Shown in pieces: positions 8,649 through 16,228 of a stretch of 18,410 nt of DNA. Each line of letters begins with the position of its first letter. Positions within the stretch are counted from its first letter, which is position 1. Origin of the DNA: Coriobacteriaceae bacterium (GTDB lineage: Bacteria; Actinomycetota; Coriobacteriia; Coriobacteriales; UMGS124); contig JAHZGC010000011.1 of the NCBI GenBank assembly GCA_019421015.1, positions 78,419 through 96,828 on the forward strand. Reading direction: 5' to 3'. The translations under genes and the position numbers were made by a program. Below the pieces are notes generated by a model. It had not been told where the DNA came from, did not search any database, and was given only the letters and a program-made list of their open reading frames with translations.

Positions 8649-9827
8649 ATGAGCAAGGGCTATAAGGAACTGTGGGATGTCGACCCCGCCCTCTTCGAAA
8701 AGGCACAGGCACCGGTGGTCTCGATCTACCTCCCCACAAATCGCAAGGACAACCTCGAGAACGAGGGCGAAGACAACAAGGAGCGCATCGAGCTCAAGGA
8801 CCTCATCGAGCGGGCCCGCGACACCCTCGAGAAGACCTGCGAGAAGGGCCGCGACTACGCCGTGGTCATCGACAACCTCAAGAACCTCGACGCCAGTCCC
8901 GAGGACCCCGCATGGCTTGACGTGAGCAAGAGCGTTGCCATCTTTGCCGACAGCGCCGACAACGTCTATGTCTACCACCTCGACTACACGGTGGAGCCCG
9001 TGGTGATCGCCGGCGACCAGTTCTACGTCAAGCCTCTGCTGCGCAACCTCCAGTACGGGGCCCACTACTTCCTGCTCGCCCTCTCCAACGACCGCTTTGC
9101 CTTCATAGACGGCAGCTCCGACCACCTCTACCGTATCGAGCTGCCCAGCGACGTGAAGGCCGACTTCGCCGAGACCTACGCCGACTACGACGGCGACGAT
9201 TCCGCCCTCGACTACTACTCGCTCGAAGGCCATGAGTCCCCGTTCCACGGCTGGCGCTCGCGCAACGACGTGCGTCAGCTCGAGGGCGAGAAGTTCTTCC
9301 GCTATGTGAACAAGATGGTCAAGGAGCACCTGCTCCGCGGTCGCGACTGGCCCATGATCCTCGTGAGCCTGCCCGAGCACCAGCATGAGTTCCGCCAGAT
9401 CAGCACGATCCCCAACCTGTTGCCCGAGGGCATCGACAAGAACCCCGACCAGCTCACCGGCAGCGAGCTTGTAGCCGACGCCAAGCCCATCCTGGCCAAG
9501 GCCCGCGAGGCCAAGATGGCCAAGCTCATGGAGGAGTTCGGCGACGCCGAGGCCCACGGCCATGCGACCGTCCACGTCGACGACGTGGCCAAGGCCCTCT
9601 TCGAGCGCAAGGTCCGCGCCCTGTTCCTCGAGCGCGACAAGGTGATCGCCGGCGTCTACGACGAGAACACCGGCTCGCTCACCTACGGAAGCGACGAGGG
9701 AGCGCCCGTCGACGACATCCTCGCCGGCTTCGCCCACGCCACCCTCAAGCAGGGCGGCGACGTCTACATCCTCGAGCCCGGCCAGGTGCCCGGCGAGTCC
9801 GGCGTGGCCGCGCTCTATCGCTACTAA
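8649..9827 (+). CDS. baeRF-family protein (eRF1-related, family 3-like)
   Basis: A 392-residue, strongly acidic cytosolic protein. It matches my recollection of bacterial-archaeal release factor-related (baeRF) proteins: VVSIYLPTNR (23-32), the central FYVKPLLRNLQYGAHYFLL then ALSNDRFAFIDG, SPFHGW (197-202), a helix with RYVNKMVKEHLL, LPEGIDKNP (258-266), and a C-terminal eL30e-like domain ending GDVYILEPGQVPGESGVAALYRY (370-392; quoted as its recognisable end). These proteins are distant relatives of eRF1/Dom34 and are thought to act on ribosomes; function in bacteria is largely untested. No GGQ tripeptide is present, so peptide release is not supported. GGAGG (8638-8642) lies 6 nt before the ATG. 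It stands alone with its own promoter and terminator, and its stop overlaps the ygiQ stop on the other strand by 4 bp. Confidence 0.78.
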   Translation: MSKGYKELWDVDPALFEKAQAPVVSIYLPTNRKDNLENEGEDNKERIELKDLIERARDTLEKTCEKGRDYAVVIDNLKNLDASPEDPAWLDVSKSVAIFADSADNVYVYHLDYTVEPVVIAGDQFYVKPLLRNLQYGAHYFLLALSNDRFAFIDGSSDHLYRIELPSDVKADFAETYADYDGDDSALDYYSLEGHESPFHGWRSRNDVRQLEGEKFFRYVNKMVKEHLLRGRDWPMILVSLPEHQHEFRQISTIPNLLPEGIDKNPDQLTGSELVADAKPILAKAREAKMAKLMEEFGDAEAHGHATVHVDDVAKALFERKVRALFLERDKVIAGVYDENTGSLTYGSDEGAPVDDILAGFAHATLKQGGDVYILEPGQVPGESGVAALYRY

Positions 9828-11818
9828 CGGCCTGGGCGGCGCGGATTCTTCTGGCGTTTGTCGGGGGCGGTGCCCTTCTTATGGGGCGCCGCCCCCTTTT
9901 TATGCGCATCCCCGTCGGAGCGCTGGGGCACGGGGCGTACCAGGCAGTGCTTGCCGTAGCCTATGAGGTCGCCCCGGCCGGTCTTGCGCAAGGCCTTGCA
10001 CACGAGGTCGTAGTTCTTGGGGTCGCGGTACTGGATGAGCGCGCGCTGCATGGCCTTCTCCTCCAGGGAACGAGCCACGTAGACCGGCTCCATGGTCCTG
10101 GGGTCCAGCCCTGTGTAGTACATGGCCGTGGCCAGCGTCGAGGGGGTGGGGTAAAAATCGCTCACCTGCTCCGGCATGTAGCCCATGTCGCGCACCGCCT
10201 CGGCCAGGACCACGGCGTCCTCGAGCGTGGAGCCCGGGTGCGACGACATGAGGTAGGGCACCACGTACTGCTTGAGGCCGAGCTCGCGGTTGACCTCCTC
10301 AAAGGCCTCGCAGAACTGCCGGTACACCGCACCGCCCGGCTTTCCCATATAGCGCAGCACCCGGTCGCTCACATGCTCGGGCGCCACGCGCAGTTGGCCC
10401 GAGACGTGGTGCTCCGAGAGCTCGCGGATGAAGTCGCGCCCATGCTCGTCGGCCATGACGTAGTCGAACCGCACGCCCGAGCGCACGAACACCTTTTTGA
10501 CGCCCGGGAGGCCCCGAAGGCGGCGCAAAAGGTCGACGTAGGCCCCGTGGTCGGCCTTGAGCTGCCGGCACGGAGCAGGAAAGAGACACTGCTTGGTGGG
10601 GCATACGCCGCGTTTGAGCTGTCCTGGGCAGCTCGGTCCCTGAAAGTCGGCCGTAGGGCCGCCGACGTCGTGGATATAGCCCTTGAAGTCGGGCTGGAGC
10701 GCCATGGCGCGCGCCTCGCGCTCCAGGGAGTCGTGGCTGCGGGCCACCACGCGCCTTCCCTGGTGAAACGCCAAAGCACAGAAGCTGCAGCCGCCGAAGC
10801 AGCCGCGGTTCGAGGTGAGCGAGAAACGCACCTCCTTGATGGCCGGCACCCCGCCCGCCGCCTCGTAGGAGGGATGGTAGGTCCCGGTGTAGGGGAGTTC
10901 GTAGACAAAGTCGAGCTCGTCTTGGCTCAAAGGCTCGGCGGGCGGGTTCTGCACCACAAAGAGGTGGTCCTCATAGGGCTCCGCGAGCGTGCGGGCCGTG
11001 ATGGGGTCCATGTTGCAGTACTGGCGGTAGAAGCTCTGCGCGTAGGCCCGCTTGCCGACGTCGGGGTCGTTGAGCTCGTCCCAGCCGGGCAGCACGAGCG
11101 GGTCGTCGGCTACCGAGAGGTCCCTGGTGCGGTACACCGTGCCGGGCACAAAGGTGATGTCGCGCACGTCGAGGCCCGAGGCCAGGGCGTCGGCCACCTC
11201 GCGCACTGCGCGCTCGCCCATGCCGTAGAACAAGAGGTCGGCGTTGGCGTCGAGCAGCACCGAGCGCTTCAGGCCGTCCGACCAGTAGTCGTAATGGGCA
11301 AGGCGGCGCAGCGACGCCTCAAGGCCGCCGATCAGTATGGGCACGTCCCTAAAGCGCTTTCGGATGAGGTTGCTGTAGACCGTGACGGCCCGGTTCGGCC
11401 GCAGGCCCGCCTGGCCGCCGGGGGAGTAGGCGTCGGTGGAGCGCCGCTTCTTGTTCGAGGTGTAGTGGTTCACCATCGAGTCCATGTTGCCGCTCGACAC
11501 CAAAAAACCCAGGCGGGGCTTGCCCAAGACGGCCACGCTCTCGGGGTCGCGCCAGTCGGGCTGGGCGACGATCCCCACCGTGTATCCGAAGGCGGTCAGC
11601 ACGCGGGCTATGATGGCCGTCCCAAAAGAGGAATGGTCTATGTAGGCGTCGCCGCTCACATAGACAAAGTCGAGCTGTTCGATGCCGAGCTCGTCCAAGT
11701 CGGAGCGGCTCATGGGGAGAAAGCCGCGCTCCACCGCGGACGGTCGGTGAGAACGGTTCTCCTTGCCGTTCCGCACGGAAGCGCTCGACGAGCGCTTGCG
11801 GCCCTTATGCCTCTCCAT
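9824..11818 (-). CDS. ygiQ: YgiQ-family radical SAM protein
   Basis: A member of the YgiQ (UPF0313) radical SAM family, whose reaction is not established. The 664 residues show the family's N-terminal domain (FVYVSGDAYIDHSSFG, near 51-66), the radical SAM cluster C340-x3-C344-x2-C347 in SNRGCFGGCSFC, and further conserved cysteines C397, C406, C411 and C417 that may hold a second cluster. TSNKKRRSTDAYSPGG and DVGGPTADF are also typical. The start at 11818 is chosen because AGGAGG (11825-11830) lies 6 nt upstream; the longer frame from 11887 lacks support. It overlaps the end of metH by 14 bp, so it is the last gene of the metF-metH operon and probably translationally coupled. The tail repeats HKKG(A/T)AP twice (639-652); that DNA is also a terminator for the facing gene. 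Confidence 0.95.
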   Translation of the reverse strand: MERHKGRKRSSSASVRNGKENRSHRPSAVERGFLPMSRSDLDELGIEQLDFVYVSGDAYIDHSSFGTAIIARVLTAFGYTVGIVAQPDWRDPESVAVLGKPRLGFLVSSGNMDSMVNHYTSNKKRRSTDAYSPGGQAGLRPNRAVTVYSNLIRKRFRDVPILIGGLEASLRRLAHYDYWSDGLKRSVLLDANADLLFYGMGERAVREVADALASGLDVRDITFVPGTVYRTRDLSVADDPLVLPGWDELNDPDVGKRAYAQSFYRQYCNMDPITARTLAEPYEDHLFVVQNPPAEPLSQDELDFVYELPYTGTYHPSYEAAGGVPAIKEVRFSLTSNRGCFGGCSFCALAFHQGRRVVARSHDSLEREARAMALQPDFKGYIHDVGGPTADFQGPSCPGQLKRGVCPTKQCLFPAPCRQLKADHGAYVDLLRRLRGLPGVKKVFVRSGVRFDYVMADEHGRDFIRELSEHHVSGQLRVAPEHVSDRVLRYMGKPGGAVYRQFCEAFEEVNRELGLKQYVVPYLMSSHPGSTLEDAVVLAEAVRDMGYMPEQVSDFYPTPSTLATAMYYTGLDPRTMEPVYVARSLEEKAMQRALIQYRDPKNYDLVCKALRKTGRGDLIGYGKHCLVRPVPQRSDGDAHKKGAAPHKKGTAPDKRQKNPRRPGR
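9863..9901 (+). terminator. Intrinsic terminator of the baeRF gene, inside ygiQ
   Basis: GGGGGCGG (9863-9870) pairs perfectly with CCGCCCCC (9889-9896); the stem continues through a T-G pair and GCCC against GGGC to 13 pairs or more, with a short loop, and is followed by TTTTT (9897-9901). It begins 36 bp after the baeRF stop. The same bases encode the C-terminal HKKGAAPHKKGTAPD of YgiQ on the other strand. Confidence 0.85.
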
Positions 11819-14306
11819 CGCGGGCCTCCTTTGCCCTCCCAAAGAACTCGCCGGCGATGCGCGCCGACTCGGCGGCGTCCTTGGCATAGTAGTCGGCTCC
11901 CACCATGCGGGCGTACTCGGAGTTGAGAACGGCGCCCCCCACCATGACGCGACACTGCGGCGCGCGTTCCTTGAGCAGCGCGATGGTCCTCTCCATGGAG
12001 CGAACCGTGGTGGTCATGAGCGCCGAGAGGCCCACCAGGCGCACGTCGTGGGCGAGGACAGCCTCGACCACCGCCTCGGGCGCGACGTCGCGCCCGAGGT
12101 CGTAGATGCGGTAGCCGTAGTTCTCAAGGAGCATCTTCACGATGTTCTTCCCGATGTCGTGGATGTCTCCCTTCACGGTGGCGAGCACGATCTCTCCCTT
12201 GTCGGCCGTCGCTGCGGCGGGAGCCTGCTCCTTGATGACGTCGAAGGCCGCCTTTGTGGCTTCGGCCGACGCCATCAGCTGGGGCAAAAAGAGCTCGCCG
12301 CGTTCGAACCGGGCCCCGACCTCGTCCAAAGCCGGGATGAGGCACCCGTCGATGGCCTCGAGGGGATCGCGTTCGGCCAAAAGGGACAAGGTCGCCTCGG
12401 CCATGGGCCCCTTGCGACCGCTTAGAATCAAATGTCGGATCAAAGACTCAGGGTCTTCCGTAGCCTGAGTGATATCTAAAGATGAAGTCGAGGTTGAGAT
12501 AAGGGGATTTGAACCCCCTTCTGCCCCCTCTCCACCTGCACATTTCTTATCGTAGGGATTCTCCCTACGGGCATAGGCGTCGATAAACCTCGATGCACCC
12601 TCATCTTGAGCGTTAAGGACTCGATAGGCAGCCAAGACATCGTTCATACGCTGCGACTTGGGGTTCATAATCGCCAGGTCAAGGCCTGCCGCAAAGGCCG
12701 AGGCAAGGAACACCGCGTTCACGAGCTCGCGCTGGGGGAGGCCGAAGCTGATGTTCGACACGCCGAGCACGGTCCTGCAGCCGAGCTCGTCCTTTACGAG
12801 CCGAACGGCCCTAAGCACCTCGGCGGGTTGGCACTGGTCGGTGGAGGCGGCCATGCAGAGGCAGTCGACGACCACGTCTTGGCGGGGAATCCCAAACGCC
12901 TCGGCTGCGGCCACGATCTTGCGCGCAACGGCGAGCCGCCCTTCGGCAGTGGGCGGTATGCCGTCCTCGTCGAGCGTGAGGCCCACGACGGCGCACCCGT
13001 AGCGGGCCACCAGGGGCAGCACGGCCCGAAGGCTCTCGTCCTTGCCGTTCACGGAGTTTACGAGCGCCTTTCCCCCATAGCGGCGCACAGCGCGCTCGAT
13101 GGCGGCCGGGTCTGAGGAGTCTATCTGCAGCGGGAGGTCGCAGACCGCCTGGATGCGCTCCATGGCGGCACATAGCACGGCTGGCTCGTCGAGCTCGGGC
13201 AGCCCCACGTTCACATCGAGGGCGTCTGCGCCGAGCTCCTTTTGATCCAAGGCCTCGCCCACGAGGTAGTCGTAGTCTCCCGTGCGCAAGGCCTCCTTGA
13301 GGCGCTTCTTTCCCGTGGGGTTGATGCGCTCGCCGATGACGGCGACACCGGGGCGCGACGGGTCCAAAACGACGCTGCGTTGGGGGCTGCATATGCAGAA
13401 CGCGTCGCGCGGGCCTTCCCACTGCGGGCGGCACCGGTCCAAAAGCCGCCGCAATCCCGCCACATAGTCGGGCGTCGTGCCGCAGCAACCCCCCACGATC
13501 GTGGCGCCGGCCTCGATGAGCGGGCCGACAGCCTCGACGTAGTCCCGCGGCCCCACGTCGAAGCAGGTCTCGCCGTCGACCACGTGCGGGAGGCCGGCAT
13601 TGGCCTGGACGATGAGCGGGACCCGCGAGAACTCCGCCATGCGCCGCACGATCGGCTCCAGGCCGTCGGGCCCGAGCGAGCAGTTCACCCCGACCGCCTG
13701 GACGCCCAGTGCCGAAAGCGTCATGGCGGCAATCTCGGGGCTCGTCCCCAAAAACGTGCAACCGTCCTCGCCAAAGGTCATGCTCGCCAGAATCGGCAGG
13801 TCGCAGTTGTCTTTACAGGCCAGGACCGCCGCCTTGGTCTCGAGCAGGTCCGTCATGGTCTCGACGATCACGAGGTCGGCCCCATACCTCTGGGCGGCAC
13901 GGGCCTGTTCGGCATAGAGCCCGTAGGCCTCGTCGAAGTCGAGGGTGCCCAGCGGTTTGAGAAGCATCCCGGTGGGTCCCATGTCGGCCGCCACGTAGCG
14001 CGGGCCAGCCTGCCGGGCGCACGCAATAGCGGAGCGGAACACCTCGTCGACCGTGGCGGCAGCCCCCAGCTTGTGGGCGTTGGCGCCAAAGGTGCAGGTG
14101 GTCACCACGTCGCAGCCCGCCCCCACGTAGGCGCGGTGGATCGCCTCGACCGTCTCGGGCCGTTCGAGCACCAAAAGCTCCGGCAGCTCTCCCGACCTCA
14201 TGCCCGCCGCCTGCAGCATGGTGCCCATGGCGCCGTCGAAGAGCAAAAACTCCCTTCCGGCAAAAACCTCCGCAAGAAAGGGATCGGCGGTACGGATGTC
14301 AAACAT
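11805..14306 (-). CDS. metH: Cobalamin-dependent methionine synthase, short form without reactivation domain
   Basis: Transfers the methyl group of 5-methyl-THF through cobalamin to homocysteine, giving methionine. In 833 residues: a homocysteine domain (DGAMGTML at 24-31, zinc cysteines C209 and C274-C275 in GGCCGTTP), a pterin domain (IGERINPTGKKR near 324-335, DVNVG, IDSSDP), a cap (about 620-700) and a B12 domain with DIHDIGK where H716 is the cobalt ligand. The C-terminal SAM-binding reactivation domain of E. coli MetH (about 1230 residues) is missing and is encoded by the gene just upstream. The start at 14306 is chosen because AAAGG (14315-14319) lies 8 nt upstream and it overlaps the previous stop as ATGTTTGA; the ATGs at 14324 and 14366 would lengthen it without support. 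The linker 587-622 has atypical codons and low complexity. Confidence 0.97.
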   Translation of the reverse strand: MFDIRTADPFLAEVFAGREFLLFDGAMGTMLQAAGMRSGELPELLVLERPETVEAIHRAYVGAGCDVVTTCTFGANAHKLGAAATVDEVFRSAIACARQAGPRYVAADMGPTGMLLKPLGTLDFDEAYGLYAEQARAAQRYGADLVIVETMTDLLETKAAVLACKDNCDLPILASMTFGEDGCTFLGTSPEIAAMTLSALGVQAVGVNCSLGPDGLEPIVRRMAEFSRVPLIVQANAGLPHVVDGETCFDVGPRDYVEAVGPLIEAGATIVGGCCGTTPDYVAGLRRLLDRCRPQWEGPRDAFCICSPQRSVVLDPSRPGVAVIGERINPTGKKRLKEALRTGDYDYLVGEALDQKELGADALDVNVGLPELDEPAVLCAAMERIQAVCDLPLQIDSSDPAAIERAVRRYGGKALVNSVNGKDESLRAVLPLVARYGCAVVGLTLDEDGIPPTAEGRLAVARKIVAAAEAFGIPRQDVVVDCLCMAASTDQCQPAEVLRAVRLVKDELGCRTVLGVSNISFGLPQRELVNAVFLASAFAAGLDLAIMNPKSQRMNDVLAAYRVLNAQDEGASRFIDAYARRENPYDKKCAGGEGAEGGSNPLISTSTSSLDITQATEDPESLIRHLILSGRKGPMAEATLSLLAERDPLEAIDGCLIPALDEVGARFERGELFLPQLMASAEATKAAFDVIKEQAPAAATADKGEIVLATVKGDIHDIGKNIVKMLLENYGYRIYDLGRDVAPEAVVEAVLAHDVRLVGLSALMTTTVRSMERTIALLKERAPQCRVMVGGAVLNSEYARMVGADYYAKDAAESARIAGEFFGRAKEARDGEA
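12501..12569. repeat. Two hairpins in the metH inter-domain linker, one T-arm-like
   Basis: At 12551-12569 a perfect 8-bp inverted repeat (CGTAGGGA, TTC, TCCCTACG) encodes RRENPYD. At 12501-12520 a 6-bp perfect stem with an 8-nt loop encodes GGSNPL; read on the minus strand it contains GGTTCAAATCC, a full match to the tRNA T-arm consensus GGTTCRANYCC. No acceptor stem, D-arm or anticodon arm is found beside it, so it is not a tRNA gene. Surrounding codons (about 12420-12680) are less GC-rich than the rest of metH. Confidence 0.55.
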
Positions 14307-15087
14307 TGGGCGCGCCTTTCTCATGTGTGGTGTCCGATGCGCTCGGGACGCGTTCAGCCCGCTCAAAACGACGGCAGTTCAAGCCCCGTGCCCGGATCTG
14401 ACAGCCTTCCCGCAGGGAGCAGGCTTCGCAGCCGAGCAGCCCGCGGCCGTGCTCCGAGCCGGTGGGCCGGTCCCCCGGCGTCTCCCGCGGGTACATGCCG
14501 ACCACGGCGGTCACGCTCTTCGTGGGGACGAGCAGGCAATCCGGGGTCGCGTGAAGGCCCAGGAGCCGGGGGGCCTGCAAGACCTCGAGGAACAGCGGCT
14601 GCACGGTCAGCGGAAAGTCGCCGTAGCCCGGGCTGTAGCGCATGCCGCAGACGAGGCCCCGTCGGGCGCCGAAGTCGCGCACCTCGTCCTCGGCCGCATC
14701 GGCCCCCAGCTCGACAAGGTCGGTGCAGGCGGCGTCGTAGACAAGCTGGCCAAGGGGGTCGCGGACGCCGAGGGCCCGCAGCTCCCCGTCGCAGCGGGGG
14801 CCGAGCGTGCACGCCAGGAGGGCAACCGACTGCGCCCCGTCGAGGTAGGCGTGCATCGACGCGCCGCCCAGCACCAGGCTCGTGCCCAGCACCTCGTAGG
14901 CAGGGCCCCCGGCGTCCGCGCGGGACCGCAGCCCGTAGGTCGCCCAGACCCAGCGCGGGGCCAGCTCCGCCTCGCAGCGCGCCACGGTGCGCTCGATACG
15001 GTCGAGCAGCTCATGGTCGACCGTCTGCCCGGTATGGCCCAGGTAGCGCAGGACCTCGTCGCGGCGGATGTGAAAGGGGGCTCCCAT
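14299..15087 (-). CDS. Stand-alone methionine synthase reactivation-domain protein
   Basis: In E. coli this domain is the C-terminus of MetH; it binds SAM and, with an electron donor, re-methylates cobalamin that has been oxidised to cob(II)alamin. Here it is a separate 262-residue protein. Evidence: REVLRYLG-type start (RRDEVLRYLG, 8-17), a middle similar to the activation domain, and the core RYSPGYGDFPL (150-160) followed by TKSVTAVVGMYP (189-200). The C-terminus adds four cysteines, C220-x2-C223-x5-C229-x8-C238, which could bind metal or an Fe-S cluster. It lies 15 bp after metF with no clear Shine-Dalgarno, so translation may depend on metF, and its stop overlaps the metH start by 8 bp. 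The gene order strongly supports action on MetH in trans, as proposed for the separate Thermotoga domain. Confidence 0.9.
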   Translation of the reverse strand: MGAPFHIRRDEVLRYLGHTGQTVDHELLDRIERTVARCEAELAPRWVWATYGLRSRADAGGPAYEVLGTSLVLGGASMHAYLDGAQSVALLACTLGPRCDGELRALGVRDPLGQLVYDAACTDLVELGADAAEDEVRDFGARRGLVCGMRYSPGYGDFPLTVQPLFLEVLQAPRLLGLHATPDCLLVPTKSVTAVVGMYPRETPGDRPTGSEHGRGLLGCEACSLREGCQIRARGLNCRRFERAERVPSASDTTHEKGAPNV

Positions 15088-15102
15088 GGGCCGCGGTGCC
15101 GG

Positions 15103-15978
15103 CTACGAACGCACGGCCGCCGCAAGCTGGCGGGCGACCTCGGGTCGGTTCATCGCATAGACGTGCAGGCCGTCGGCCTCGTTGTCGCGCAGGTCGCGCA
15201 GCTGCGCCGCGGCATAGTCGATGCCGGCCTGGCGCAGGGCCCCGTCGTCGCCCTCGTACTTCGCAAGCAGCCGGATGATGGGGGAGGGCAGCGAGGCGCC
15301 GCACATAAAGATCATGCGCGACACCTGGCTCTTGCTCATGAACGGCATGATGCCGCAGGTGACGGGCACGCTGACGCCGGCCTTTGCGGCCATGTCGCGA
15401 AAACGGTAGAAGTCCTCGTTGTCAAAGAAGAGCTGCGTGACGAGAAAGCTGGCGCCGGCGTCTTGCTTGGTGCGCAGGAACGCCACGTCCTCGTCGAGGC
15501 TCGCGCAGGATATATGGCCCTCGGGATAGGCGGCCGCCCCGACGCAGAAGCCCTCCTCGACCAGGGCCCCAATGAGCGCCACCGACGAGGAGAAGTCGCC
15601 GGGGCCCAAATCCGGCCGGGGGTCGCCGCGCAAGGCCAGCACGTTTTTGATGCCCGCGGCCTTGAACTCGGCGACTTTCCGCTCAAAGAGCCCGCGGGTC
15701 AGACCCTGGCAGGTCAGGTGGGCGACGGCGGTGGTTCGCCGGTCGTCTTGGACCATGGCGGCTATGCGGGTGGTCGCCTCGCCGTTCCCGCTGCCGCCGG
15801 CAGAGCAGGTCACGCTTACGAACGCGGGCCCAAGGTCGGCGAGCGCCGTTGTCACCCGGACGGCCTCCTCCTCCGAAAGCTCGCCTTTGGGTGGGAACAT
15901 CTCGAAAGAAAGGGGCTGCGCGCCGGGCCCAAAAAGGTCTGCGACACGGGTCGGTTCAAAGGGGGGGTTGGTGTCCAT
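15103..15978 (-). CDS. metF: Methylenetetrahydrofolate reductase
   Basis: Flavoenzyme that reduces 5,10-methylene-THF to 5-methyl-THF, the methyl donor for MetH encoded two genes downstream. The 291 residues match the bacterial MetF length and show FEMFPPK (E26), FVSVTCSAGGS (53-63), HLTCQG (87-92), VLALRGDP (113-120), YPEGH (151-155), LVTQLFFDN (179-187) and CGIMPF (208-213). The start is uncertain by two codons: ATG AGG ATG occurs at 15984-15976, and neither ATG has a well-spaced Shine-Dalgarno. It is the first gene of the minus-strand operon metF, reactivation protein, metH, ygiQ. A candidate -10 (TATACT) lies about 70 bp upstream. No SAM or cobalamin riboswitch was recognised in the leader. 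Confidence 0.96.
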   Translation of the reverse strand: MDTNPPFEPTRVADLFGPGAQPLSFEMFPPKGELSEEEAVRVTTALADLGPAFVSVTCSAGGSGNGEATTRIAAMVQDDRRTTAVAHLTCQGLTRGLFERKVAEFKAAGIKNVLALRGDPRPDLGPGDFSSSVALIGALVEEGFCVGAAAYPEGHISCASLDEDVAFLRTKQDAGASFLVTQLFFDNEDFYRFRDMAAKAGVSVPVTCGIMPFMSKSQVSRMIFMCGASLPSPIIRLLAKYEGDDGALRQAGIDYAAAQLRDLRDNEADGLHVYAMNRPEVARQLAAAVRS

Positions 15979-16001
15979 CCTCATCCAATCTGAGTTCAGG
16001 T

Positions 16002-16056
16002 GTGCCGAGACTCCGGCACCTCGGGGCACCGGCTGGCTTTGGTGCGAGAAAGTATA
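16002..16056 (-). promoter_or_regulatory. Candidate metF promoter -10 and leader hairpin
   Basis: On the minus strand TATACT (complement of 16051-16056) is a good -10 element, but no -35 match is seen at the right distance (GC-rich bases near 16074-16079). The predicted leader of about 60 nt contains a perfect 6-bp hairpin GTGCCG (16019-16014 on the minus strand) and CGGCAC (16007-16002), loop 6 nt. Two GGTGCC copies on that strand (16030-16025 and 16020-16015) are 10 bp apart. Confidence 0.4.
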
Positions 16057-16097
16057 GGCGCACCGCGCCTCGGCGCGCCCTGCCCAGGGGCTTTTTT
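16057..16097 (+). terminator. Terminator-like hairpin upstream of the ABC-F gene
   Basis: A weak stem, GCCC plus a T-G pair (16077-16081 with 16087-16091), is followed by six T residues (16092-16097). Just before it, two mutually exclusive hairpins are possible: GGCGC-ACC-GCGCC (16057-16069) and CGCGCC-TC-GGCGCG (16064-16077), the second sharing a base with the terminator stem. No gene ends upstream on this strand, so it could act as a leader attenuator only if a + promoter lies further left; none was identified. Confidence 0.3.
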
Positions 16098-16164
16098 CAA
16101 AATGCCGTAATAGAAAGCTCATGGCCTTCAGACACCGCGATGCAGGAGCTCTGGCCGGCTGCGC

Positions 16165-16170
16165 TATAGT
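16165..16170 (+). promoter_or_regulatory. Candidate -10 element of the ABC-F gene
   Basis: TATAGT differs from TATAAT at one position and would start RNA near 16177, giving a leader of about 50 nt. No good -35 is seen 16-18 bp upstream. Confidence 0.35.
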
Positions 16171-16228
16171 GGTGGGGCTGTACCCACGGCGGCACATCTC
16201 CCGTGACGAAGATTGGAACGCGTTACCT

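Noticed and set aside
9881..11926. Long plus-strand open frame opposite ygiQ
   Set aside because: It mirrors the ygiQ codons, lacks a ribosome binding site and any recognisable domain.
12501..12520. tRNA gene suggested by the perfect T-arm consensus
   Set aside because: No acceptor stem, D-arm or anticodon arm lies at the required distances, and the sequence is in frame within metH.
13242..15278. Long plus-strand open frame opposite metH, the reactivation gene and metF
   Set aside because: It spans three real genes in antisense and is Arg/Pro/Gly-rich with no motif.
15985..16228. SAM or cobalamin riboswitch upstream of metF
   Set aside because: The space to the candidate -10 is about 70 nt and no conserved riboswitch core was recognised; only a 6-bp hairpin is seen.
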